Source: Pirellulales bacterium
Lineage (GTDB): Bacteria > Planctomycetota > Planctomycetia > Pirellulales > Lacipirellulaceae
Direction of reading: 5' to 3'
DNA length: 64,000 nt
NCBI GenBank assembly: GCA_019636345.1
Contig: JAHBXQ010000002.1
Location: 620,001 to 684,000, forward strand
Below are positions 43,195 through 50,914 of this stretch, in pieces. Both the position numbers and the translations under genes were made by a program. A model generated the notes under the pieces. It was not told where the DNA came from. It did no database searches and was given only the letters and a program-made list of their open reading frames with translations. How positions within the stretch are numbered: position 1 is the first letter of the stretch; every line of letters begins with the position of its first letter.

Positions 43195-45585
43195 GTGGAA
43201 CGTCGCTTTGTTCTGTTCTTGACCGTCGCGATGTTCATCCTCCTAGCGAACGCTTGGTGGACGATCTCGCACATGCCGCCCCCCCAGGAGAAGCTGCCGG
43301 TCGACGCCCAAGCGGACGCCGCCCCCAAAGGCGCGGACAAGCGACTCGCCGCGGTCGAGAAGGGCGCAGGCGCTGAGGACGAACCGGCGGAGCAGGCCCC
43401 GGCCGCTGGGGAGCCGGAAGACGTTCACCCCCGCCAGTACGTGACGCTGGGTTCGCTCGACCCGAAAAGTCCCTACCGCATGCTCGCCACCCTCACGAAC
43501 GAGGGCGCCGGGGTGCGGCGAATTGAACTGGCCAGTTCCCGGTATCTCGACCTCTACAGCCTGGAACAGCGCATCGGCTATCTCGGCCATTTGGAGCTCG
43601 CCCCCGAGCGAGGAGGGCTGCGAGTCGGCGCCGTCGGCCTCGGGACCCCGGCCGCCGCTGCGGGGCTCCTGCCGGGCGACCTCGTCGTCGCGGCGGGGAC
43701 GAAGGAGGTCAAGCCGGTCGCCTCGCTGAAGGAATTCGTCGACGCGACCCGCGGCCGGTCCAAGGCGGAAGTCACCTTGCGAATCGACCGCGCCGGCGTC
43801 GAGCAGGAACTCAAGGTCAGGCTGGTGCGGCGCCCGCTCGAGGTCGTGCGCCCCGAGTCGGAGAACGTCCGACTGTGGAAGGACGACGTGCCGGCGGACT
43901 ACGCCCAGCCCCCCTCGTTCCGCGTGACGACCCCCCAGATCGGCGACGAGACGCTGGCGGATCTCCACAAGCAGATTCTCAAACAGGCCGAGCAGCGCGG
44001 CGTGGCCCCCGGCGAACTGCCCGCCGAACTCCCCGGCGTCGATTTGATGAACGCCAACTGGCGGCTCGTCGAGCATTCCGAGGAGTCCGCGACGTTCGAG
44101 CGGCGTCTGCCCAAGCATGGCCTGACGGTGGTGAAGCGTTATCGGCTGGCGAAGCTTCCCGCACAGGGCGAGGGGGCGCCGGCGGGATCGTCGTCGCTCG
44201 ACGCGCCGGCGTATCACCTGATGCTTGAACTGTCGATCCGCAACGACGGCCCCGCCGAGCGGAAGATCGCCTACGCGCTCGACGGCCCGAACGGATTGCC
44301 GATCGAAGGGTGGTGGTACGCCAACAAGACGAGCCGCAACTGGGACGCCGCCGGTTTGCGCGACGTGATCGGCCGGTTCTACCGCGATCGTTCGCCGCTC
44401 GCCCCGCAAATGGTCGCCCCGGCGACGATCGCCGAGGGGAAGGCCCAAGACTTCCAGGGGGGGTCGATCGATTACATGGGGGTCGACGCCCAGTACTTTT
44501 CGGTGGCGCTCATCCCGCAGAAGAAGTTGCCTGACGAAATCTGGATCGAACGGGTCCAGCCGCTGCTGTTGGGCCCGCGCCCGGTCAAGGGATCGGTCGA
44601 GTCGCGGTACGCCAACGTGTCGTGCCGGATGTTCAGCGAGGCTGAGTCGGTCGCCCCAGGCGACTCGATCTCGCACGAATACCAAGTCTTCGCCGGCCCC
44701 AAGCGCCCCGATCTCCTCACGGAGTACAAGACGGCCGGCGGCAAGGCCCCTTCGCTCGGAGACCTAGTCTACTACGGGTGGTACAGCGGCATCGCCCGCG
44801 CGATGTTGGGCATTCTCCACTTCTTCTACGGCATCGTCGGCAACTACGGCCTGGCGATTATCATGCTCACCGTGCTGGTGCGCGGGTTGATGTTCCCCAT
44901 CAGCCGCAGCCAAGCCAAGAGCATGGCGAACATGCAGCTCCTCAAGCCCGAGATGGATCGGATCAAGGAGCGGTACAAGGGGGACCAGCAGAAGCAAGCC
45001 GCGGCGATGCAGGATTTGTATCGCAAGCACGGCGTGAACCCGCTGGCCGGGTGTTTGCCGATGCTCATTCAGTTGCCGGTGTTCGTCGGGCTGTACAAGG
45101 GTCTGTCGGTCGACATTGAACTGCGGCAGGCCCCGCTGTTCGGTTCCTGGACCCGGTGGTGCTCGAACCTGGCGGCGCCCGACATGCTGCTCGACTGGTC
45201 CGGCTTCATGCCCGACGCGGTCAACCGAGGCGAGGCGTTCATCATCGGCTTGGGGCCCTACCTGAACGTGCTGCCGCTGGTGACGATGGGTCTGTTTCTG
45301 CTGCAGCAGAAGATGTTCATGCCCGAGCCGACCAACGAGCAGGCCGCGTTGCAGCAGAAGATGATGAAGTACATGATGGTTTTCATGGGGCTCATGTTCT
45401 ACAAGGTCCCGAGCGGGTTGTGCCTGTACTTCATCGCTTCGAGCCTGTGGGGGATCGCCGAGCGGAAGTTGATCGGCCAGTCGACGCCACCCGAGCCCGG
45501 CAAATCCGGCGAACCAGCCAAGAGCGAAGCCCCGCCGCGAGACCGTAAGCGACCCGCGGGCAAAACGAGCAAGAAGCGGCGTTAG
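43195..45585 (+). CDS. yidC: YidC membrane protein insertase with PDZ domain in the periplasmic region
   Basis: YidC/Oxa1 insertase of 796 residues (E. coli about 550), GTG start, MERRFVLFLTVAMFILLANAW. The N-terminal anchor is followed by a low-complexity stretch (about 30-78), then a PDZ-like domain at about 141-212 (LRVGAVGLGTPAAAAGLLPGDLVVAAG, FVDATRGRSKAEVTLRIDRAGV) within the periplasmic region, and then the usual P1 domain. The C-terminal membrane domain begins at about 520 (DLVYYGWYSGIARAML), with MLTVLVRGLMFPISRSQ, LQQKMMKYMMVFMG and a basic tail. The PDZ domain could help the insertase bind unfolded or C-terminal peptide segments. The mnmE gene follows 90 bp downstream, the classical yidC-mnmE order, but rpmH and rnpA are absent. 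Confidence 0.93.
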   Translation: MERRFVLFLTVAMFILLANAWWTISHMPPPQEKLPVDAQADAAPKGADKRLAAVEKGAGAEDEPAEQAPAAGEPEDVHPRQYVTLGSLDPKSPYRMLATLTNEGAGVRRIELASSRYLDLYSLEQRIGYLGHLELAPERGGLRVGAVGLGTPAAAAGLLPGDLVVAAGTKEVKPVASLKEFVDATRGRSKAEVTLRIDRAGVEQELKVRLVRRPLEVVRPESENVRLWKDDVPADYAQPPSFRVTTPQIGDETLADLHKQILKQAEQRGVAPGELPAELPGVDLMNANWRLVEHSEESATFERRLPKHGLTVVKRYRLAKLPAQGEGAPAGSSSLDAPAYHLMLELSIRNDGPAERKIAYALDGPNGLPIEGWWYANKTSRNWDAAGLRDVIGRFYRDRSPLAPQMVAPATIAEGKAQDFQGGSIDYMGVDAQYFSVALIPQKKLPDEIWIERVQPLLLGPRPVKGSVESRYANVSCRMFSEAESVAPGDSISHEYQVFAGPKRPDLLTEYKTAGGKAPSLGDLVYYGWYSGIARAMLGILHFFYGIVGNYGLAIIMLTVLVRGLMFPISRSQAKSMANMQLLKPEMDRIKERYKGDQQKQAAAMQDLYRKHGVNPLAGCLPMLIQLPVFVGLYKGLSVDIELRQAPLFGSWTRWCSNLAAPDMLLDWSGFMPDAVNRGEAFIIGLGPYLNVLPLVTMGLFLLQQKMFMPEPTNEQAALQQKMMKYMMVFMGLMFYKVPSGLCLYFIASSLWGIAERKLIGQSTPPEPGKSGEPAKSEAPPRDRKRPAGKTSKKRR

Positions 45586-45674
45586 CCCTGCAAGTCCGCG
45601 ACCCGTCCAGCCTCGCACTCCCGAAATCGGGGGCCTGAGCTTGTCGCGCCGACTTCCCTCGACGAGCGCGGGAC

Positions 45675-47069
45675 GTGCAACTCGACCTTGACGACACGAT
45701 CGTAGCGGCAGCAAGCGCTCCCGGAGGCGCGGCGCGAGGCATCGTTCGCCTCAGCGGCCCTGCGGCGCGCGAACATTGCGCTGAGCTGTTCATCCCCGAC
45801 GCCGGCGGGGAGATCCCGGCGTCCGGCTTGCCCTGCGTGCTCGCGGGCAGTTTGCGCGCGGCGGGAACCTCGATCCCTGCTGCGCTTCACTGGTGGCCGA
45901 CCGCGCGGTCCTACACGCGACAACCGGTCGGCGAGTTTCACCTTCCCGGTTCCCCCCCGCTGGTGCAGGCGGCGGTCGACGCGCTGTGCGTCGCGGGGGC
46001 TCGTCCCGCACGGCCGGGGGAGTTCACCTTGCGGGCCTTTCTCGCCGGCCGGCTCGACCTGACCCAGGCCGAGGCGGTGCTCGGGGTCATCGACGCACGC
46101 AGCGCGGGCGATTTGCACACGGCCCTGGCGCAACTCGCCGGCGGGTTGTCGGGACCGCTGGCTGCGCTCCGCGGCGATTTGCTCGACCTGCTGGCCGAGT
46201 TGGAAGCGGGGCTCGACTTTGCGGAAGAAGACGTTGTGTTCGTCGCCGCGGAGGAGCTGCAGCGACGTCTTGCTGCGGCGAACGCCGAAGTTCAGCAGAT
46301 CGGCGCACAATTGCAGGCCCGCGGCGAGTCGACGACCTGTCCGCGGGCAGTGCTTGTCGGGCTTCCCAACGCGGGCAAGAGCAGCCTGTTCAACCTGCTC
46401 GTCGCCCGCTTCGGCGCCGCAGCCGACACGGCCCCGGCGATCGTCTCCGCGGTCGCCGGCACGACCCGCGACTATCTCACGGCCCGGCTGTCGATCGACG
46501 GCGTGACCTTGGAATTGGTCGACACCGCGGGGGAAAGCGACGCGGCGGTCGACGCGATCGATCGTTCGGCTCAGGACGCGACCTCGGGCCAACGTCGCGC
46601 CGCGGACATTCGTTTGGAGTGCGTCGAGGCGACGAGCCTCTTTCGCCCACAGGCCGAGGCAACGTCTGTCGAGTCGCCGGCGATCACCCTGCTCGCCAAG
46701 GCGGACCTCGTGTCCGAATCGCAGCAAGCCCGACTGCGGACCGAGTTTCCCGACGCTGTCCTCGTCAGCAGTCGCCGCGAGACGGGCGTCCGCGAATTGG
46801 CGAGCCGACTGGCGACCGTGGCGATCGAGGCGAACGCCGAGACGGGCCGCGGCGCCGTGGCGTCGACGGCGGTTCGCACCGCCGACAGCCTGCGGCGCGC
46901 AGCCGACGCCCTGACCGCCGCCGCCGAGCGGGCTCGCGCCGCGGGGGCCGAGGAGCTGGTCGCTGCGGAACTTCGCGCCGCATTGTCCGCACTGGGAGAA
47001 GTCGTCGGCGCCGTTTACGTCGACGACGTGCTCGACCGCATCTTCAGCCGGTTCTGCATCGGCAAGTAG
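45675..47069 (+). CDS. mnmE: MnmE/TrmE tRNA modification GTPase, divergent
   Basis: GTPase of the MnmE family for 5-carboxymethylaminomethyl modification of U34, 464 residues with a GTG start. N-terminal tetrahydrofolate-binding-type region, G1 GLPNAGKSS at about 229-237, G2 GTTRDY at 262-267 and G3 DTAGE at 283-287 are present, and the C-terminal FCIGK (460-464) is the classical ending. Three departures stand out: the G4 motif is AKAD (341-344) instead of NKxD; the region after G3 does not read as DTAGLRxT; and the N-terminal motif after YT lacks the usual EIxCHGG (here VGEFHLPGSPP). Guanine specificity may therefore be weaker. The partner mnmG is not in the window. Confidence 0.85.
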   Translation: MQLDLDDTIVAAASAPGGAARGIVRLSGPAAREHCAELFIPDAGGEIPASGLPCVLAGSLRAAGTSIPAALHWWPTARSYTRQPVGEFHLPGSPPLVQAAVDALCVAGARPARPGEFTLRAFLAGRLDLTQAEAVLGVIDARSAGDLHTALAQLAGGLSGPLAALRGDLLDLLAELEAGLDFAEEDVVFVAAEELQRRLAAANAEVQQIGAQLQARGESTTCPRAVLVGLPNAGKSSLFNLLVARFGAAADTAPAIVSAVAGTTRDYLTARLSIDGVTLELVDTAGESDAAVDAIDRSAQDATSGQRRAADIRLECVEATSLFRPQAEATSVESPAITLLAKADLVSESQQARLRTEFPDAVLVSSRRETGVRELASRLATVAIEANAETGRGAVASTAVRTADSLRRAADALTAAAERARAAGAEELVAAELRAALSALGEVVGAVYVDDVLDRIFSRFCIGK

Positions 47070-47211
47070 CCCGTCTGGGGTGCTAGCACGTGCGGTTCGA
47101 GTTCTCGCATGATCCGGCTCACGACCGTACGGCGGGTTTGCCGACTTTGACGATGCCCGGCGTTTCGCCGGCGCTTGCTCCCGCGTCACAAGTCCCCGTT
47201 GGCATGCCTGT

Positions 47212-48828
47212 ATGCGGATAGCTTGGTTCGGCAAGTGGAGAGGTCGCGGGGCGCGGTTCGTGATTGTCGCGCTGGCGGCGACGAACTGGTTGGCGACGTG
47301 GTCGGCGTCCTGCGTCCGCGCCGCCGATGCGCGCGAGGCGGCCCTTTCCGCGGCGGTGGCGACTGTTACCGACGGCGAACTGCTTGGCCACGCCGGCACG
47401 CTGGCCGACGACGCGCTCGAAGGACGCGAGGCCGGAAGCCGCGGCGGGCTGGCGGCGGCGCGCTACATCGAGGGCCGCCTCTCCGCAGCTCGGCTCCGTC
47501 CGGCCGGCGAGGCGGGCGCCTTCGCCCAGCGGTTCAACGGCAATATGCAGAACCTGCTGGCCGTCTTGCCCGGCAGCGACCCGCAGTTGGCCGACGAGGT
47601 CGTCCTCGTCGGCGCCCACTACGATCACGTCGGCTACGGCTCGCGGGCCAACAGCAACGGCCCGATCGGTTACATCCACAACGGCGCCGACGACAACGCC
47701 AGCGGCGTGGCGGCGGTGCTCGAGATTGTCGACGCCCTGGTCACGATCGACTATCGCCCCCGGCGGACGATCCTGTTCGCATTCTGGGACGGCGAGGAAA
47801 AGAATCTGCTCGGGTCGCGGCACTGGGTCCGCCGACCGACGTTGCCGCTGAAAAGCGTGAAGACGGCGGTCAACGTCGACATGGTCGGCCGCCTGCGGGA
47901 CGGCGTGCTGACCGTCGGCGGCACGCGAACCGGGTACGGCAGTCGCCGCCTGACGAGCAGCGAGCGACTTCCCGCGGGGATGCGACTCGACTACTCGTGG
48001 GAGTTCAAAGAAAACAGCGACCATTGGCCGTTGTTCGAGGCGGGCGTCCCCTCGCTGGTGATCAACACGGGACTGCACGACGATTATCATCGTCCCAGCG
48101 ACGACGTCGAGAAGCTGAACGTCGCCGGAATGCGGCTGGTGTCGCAGTATCTGGTCGAAGTCGTCATGCGCCTGGCCGACGCCGACGAGCTCCCCAAATA
48201 CCGAGCGGCGGGCCGCGGCGAGACCCCGTCGCTGGCCGTCGTGCGCGAGGCGCCGTTGCCGCCGTTCCCCGCGCGGGCGCCCGTCGAGTGGGCCGCTCGC
48301 GCCGCCGGCGACCCCGCGGGGGTGCTGGTCGTCGCCGTGCGAACGACCGCCGGGGCCGAACCGCTCGACCTCCGACCCGGCGACCGCGTGATCGGTTGCG
48401 ACGGCCGGCCGATCGCTGCGCTCGGCGAGCTCGAGTCGCACCTGCTGGTCGCCGCCAAAGCGGTGCTGCTGCAAGTCGTCGGCCGCGAGGCCGACCAGCC
48501 GCGCGAGGTCCTGCTGCCGCTCGCCGGCAAGCCGCTCCGCTTCGGCGCTTCCTGGCGCGCCGACGAGTCGGAACCGGGCACGGTCTTCTTGACGCGAGTC
48601 GTCCCGTACTCGGCCGCAGCCCGCGCGGGCTTGGCCGTCGGCGACCGGATCGACGCCGTCGACGGCGCCCCGTTCGCCGACGCGGCCGAACTGCTGGCCC
48701 GATTGCAGGAGTCGCTCGACTCCGGGGCCCGCGAGCTCGCCCTCCGCGTCGAACGCCAAGGCCGCGTTCGCACGCTGGCGGTCGATCTGACCTCGCCCAC
48801 CGAGCCATCGCGCGACGCGACGCTGTAG
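47212..48828 (+). CDS. M28-family peptidase with C-terminal PDZ domains
   Basis: Exported zinc peptidase-like protein of 538 residues. The N-terminal signal-like segment (GARFVIVALAATNWLATWSASCVRA) is followed by the M28 domain (about 90-320). Zinc-ligand motifs in order: GAHYDHVG, NGADDNASG, FWDGEEKNLLGS (catalytic Glu-Glu pair), VNVDMVG and DDYHRPSDD. Two PDZ-like modules follow, at about 345-430 (GDRVIGCDGRPIAALGEL) and 440-530 (AAARAGLAVGDRIDAVDGAPF). Only the second has a clear peptide-binding loop. The protein probably acts in the periplasm on peptides. The start ATG is 142 bp after mnmE. Confidence 0.88.
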   Translation: MRIAWFGKWRGRGARFVIVALAATNWLATWSASCVRAADAREAALSAAVATVTDGELLGHAGTLADDALEGREAGSRGGLAAARYIEGRLSAARLRPAGEAGAFAQRFNGNMQNLLAVLPGSDPQLADEVVLVGAHYDHVGYGSRANSNGPIGYIHNGADDNASGVAAVLEIVDALVTIDYRPRRTILFAFWDGEEKNLLGSRHWVRRPTLPLKSVKTAVNVDMVGRLRDGVLTVGGTRTGYGSRRLTSSERLPAGMRLDYSWEFKENSDHWPLFEAGVPSLVINTGLHDDYHRPSDDVEKLNVAGMRLVSQYLVEVVMRLADADELPKYRAAGRGETPSLAVVREAPLPPFPARAPVEWAARAAGDPAGVLVVAVRTTAGAEPLDLRPGDRVIGCDGRPIAALGELESHLLVAAKAVLLQVVGREADQPREVLLPLAGKPLRFGASWRADESEPGTVFLTRVVPYSAAARAGLAVGDRIDAVDGAPFADAAELLARLQESLDSGARELALRVERQGRVRTLAVDLTSPTEPSRDATL

Positions 48829-48931
48829 AGCTCTCCGTGGGCGACGTTCTCCGAAAATCGCTCGCCGGTTTCAGAGAAATCGGCCGCCGTAAACGGGCGG
48901 TGACGTGTCGGGCTGGGCGAAGCGTCGGGCC

Positions 48932-48949
48932 AGTTCGCTTTGTGTGAAC
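48932..48949 (+). promoter_or_regulatory. Upstream operator copy, candidate HigA site 1
   Basis: AGTTCGCTTTGTGTGAAC, an 18-base near-palindrome (GTTC, 9 bases, GAAC). It matches 16 of 18 bases with the site at 48963, exactly 31 bp (three helical turns) downstream. It lies on the same face of the DNA as the second site. It is inferred to be bound by the HigA antitoxin. Confidence 0.55.
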
Positions 48950-48957
48950 GACTTTCC

Positions 48958-48986
48958 TTGATAGTTCGCTTATTGTGAACTATCAT
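48958..48986 (+). promoter_or_regulatory. Promoter of higBA
   Basis: TTGATA (48958-48963), a 17-base spacer and TATCAT (48981-48986), with about 50 bases to the higB GTG. The spacer is itself the operator at 48963-48980, so binding there would block RNA polymerase. The inverted repeat GATAGTTC/GAACTATC (48960-48984) extends over the -35 and -10 edges. Confidence 0.6.
48963..48980 (+). promoter_or_regulatory. Downstream operator copy in the promoter spacer, candidate HigA site 2
   Basis: AGTTCGCTTATTGTGAAC, the same near-palindrome as the site 31 bp upstream, filling the spacer of the higBA promoter. Typical of HigBA autoregulation, where the antitoxin's helix-turn-helix binds operators overlapping the promoter. 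Confidence 0.6.
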
Positions 48987-49035
48987 TCTCTTAAATGGCG
49001 ATGAAATCCCTGGAATCGGCGCCGGAGCAGTATGG

Positions 49036-49440
49036 GTGCGCGTGCTAGCCAAGCCGATGTTGCGGAACTTCTGGGAATCGCCTGAGCGGGGCGACTCGGA
49101 AGGTCCATTGCAGGCTTGGTACAGTCATGTGAGCAACAAGAAGACCGATTGGACCTGCTTCGCCGACGTCAAGAAGGCGTACGGCTCGGCCGACTTGGTG
49201 GGAAAGTGCGTCGTCTTCAATATCGCCGGCAACAAGTACCGACTCGTCGTGAAGATCGAGTACAAGAAACGCTTTGTGTTCGTCAAGAAAGTGATGACGC
49301 ACGAGGAGTACGACTTGGGACGCTGGAAGTCCGACTGTTCCTGCTTTCCCCCGCCGACTGGGGCAGGGGACCGAGCTGTTCGGGCAGCGACGCCGAAGCG
49401 GCTTGCAGGAAAACGCAATCGCCCCACGAGAGGAAACTGA
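49036..49440 (+). CDS. higB: HigB-type toxin (mRNA interferase)
   Basis: HigB-like RelE-superfamily toxin of 134 residues, expected to cleave ribosome-bound mRNA. It starts at a GTG (MRVLAKPMLRNFWE), as expected for the family. The toxin body follows: PLQAWYSHVSNKKTDWTCFA, KKAYGSADLVGKCVVFNI, NKYRLVVKIEYKKRFVFVKK and VMTHEEYDLGRWK. The usual protein ends about here (100-105 residues); about 30 further residues (rich in Pro, Arg and Cys) follow, so the tail is atypical. The stop is 1 base before the antitoxin ATG. Toxin-first order matches HigBA. Confidence 0.88.
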   Translation: MRVLAKPMLRNFWESPERGDSEGPLQAWYSHVSNKKTDWTCFADVKKAYGSADLVGKCVVFNIAGNKYRLVVKIEYKKRFVFVKKVMTHEEYDLGRWKSDCSCFPPPTGAGDRAVRAATPKRLAGKRNRPTRGN

Positions 49441-49441
49441 C

Positions 49442-49873
49442 ATGGCCGCAGCCGCTTCGTTTCGCTTCAAGGGGCCGACCGGCGACGCTTACTTGGAGTG
49501 CGTGAAGAGCTTTCCGCTCCGCACGATCTCTTCCGACGAGCACCTCGCAGCGGCGCATGAGGTGATCGATCGGTTGCTTGACAAGGAGCGTCTCAACGAC
49601 GGGGAGAGCGCGTACCTGGATGCGTTGGTCGAACTGGCAGCCCGTTACGAAGACGAGCACCACCAAATTCCGCCCGCCTCGGACGCGGAGATGCTCCGGC
49701 ATTTGCTGGAGGCCAAGGACGTCACGGCGGCCCTCCTGAGCCGCGAAACCGGCGTCCACAAGTCCGCAATCTCGGAAGTGCTTTCAGGCAAGAAGGATTT
49801 CAGCAAAGCGATGATTCGCAAGTTCGCGGAGTACTTCGAGGTCGACGTCAGCGTGTTGGCTGCGAATATTTGA
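49442..49873 (+). CDS. higA: HigA-type antitoxin with helix-turn-helix
   Basis: XRE-family antitoxin of 143 residues. The N-terminus (about 1-75) is toxin-binding and helical (LRTISSDEHLAAAHEVIDRL). The C-terminal HTH about 85-135 is clear: KDVTAALLSRETGVHKSAIS, EVLSGKKDFSKAMIRKFAE. The ATG at 49442, 1 base after the toxin stop, is used; a TTG 39 bases earlier overlaps higB. It probably represses its own promoter through the two matching operators at 48932 and 48963. Confidence 0.9.
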   Translation: MAAAASFRFKGPTGDAYLECVKSFPLRTISSDEHLAAAHEVIDRLLDKERLNDGESAYLDALVELAARYEDEHHQIPPASDAEMLRHLLEAKDVTAALLSRETGVHKSAISEVLSGKKDFSKAMIRKFAEYFEVDVSVLAANI

Positions 49874-50042
49874 CGGCGCAGGGCGAATCGTCTCGGACCA
49901 AGTTGGGCGAGCGACTCCTGCAACGGCGTCCTCCGCAAGCTGCCCCTGATGTGTGATTCCGTTCGCGCCGCGCCCCGGACAAGCGGAGATGCCGCCCCGG
50001 GCAGCCCGCACTTGGCCGTTGCGGCATTCGAATGCGTGCGGA

Positions 50043-50354
50043 CTAATCGCCCGCCGGCAACAACGCCCGCAGTCGCTCCCACGTGAACAGTCCGCTGTCG
50101 TGGCCGTCGGACCAGCGAACCCGTAGGGCGTAGTTGCCGACCAGTTCCATCGCTTTGATCGCGATGTCGGCGGGGATCGTCGCGGGGTCGAGGATCCGCT
50201 CGCCCGTCCATTCGTTGACGCACTGGGCGCACTCGCATTGGCCGCGGAGCTCGCGTAGCGGGAACTCGTGCGTGCGGTCGGCCCACGCGACGCGCAGCAC
50301 GCCCTGATCGCGACGGGCCTGGAGGTCGATCGGAACGAGAACGGGCGAAGTCAT
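50043..50354 (-). CDS. DUF971 family small protein
   Basis: Small protein of 103 residues with the DUF971 (gamma-butyrobetaine hydroxylase N-terminal-like) fold. The family pattern is present: GVLRVAWADRTHEFPLRELR, a CECAQC cysteine pair in the middle, ERILDPATIPADIAIKAMELV and NYALRVRWSDGHDSGLFTWERLRAL near the C-terminus. The two cysteines and histidine could bind zinc or an Fe-S cluster. The start is the ATG at 50354; 46 more upstream residues are open but Arg/Pro-rich. The gene is alone on the minus strand, between higA and the tRNA pair. Confidence 0.88.
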   Translation of the reverse strand: MTSPVLVPIDLQARRDQGVLRVAWADRTHEFPLRELRGQCECAQCVNEWTGERILDPATIPADIAIKAMELVGNYALRVRWSDGHDSGLFTWERLRALLPAGD

Positions 50355-50550
50355 AGCGAAGGTTCGAGTCGCGCCGACGGGAAGCCGCGGTGACAAGCTC
50401 ACCGGCATTGCGGTTCCCGCAGCATCTCGCGGCGGGCGTGAGTTGGCAACCCGCCCCGGGGCGTGAATTCTCCTGAGTGTCCGTGAAAACAAGGCTGCGC
50501 CGAACCTCGCGCTCGCCTGTCGGCTCCTAGTCGGTAGGACCGCAGGCGGC

Positions 50551-50556
50551 TATACT
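50551..50556 (+). promoter_or_regulatory. Possible -10 element of the tRNA pair
   Basis: TATACT, 34 bases upstream of the tRNA-Leu gene. No matching -35 is seen at 16-18 bases, so this is weak. Confidence 0.2.
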
Positions 50557-50589
50557 TGCCCAACGACCGCCTGGGAGCCGGGCGCTCGC

Positions 50590-50671
<82 letters not shown>

Positions 50672-50774
50672 CACGAAGACCAGGACGCAACGGGGGAAGG
50701 CGGACGGTCGAAAGGGGGCGGTCGCCGACCACGCCCTTTCCGCCCTCCGTCTTCCCCCTTCGTCCTTGGCAATC

Positions 50775-50847
<73 letters not shown>

Positions 50848-50914
50848 CTTTTTGTTAGTCGGCGGCCAAGTCCCGGGGCGGATGCTCGTGCGGGGCGCGT
50901 TTGGCGAGACGGCG

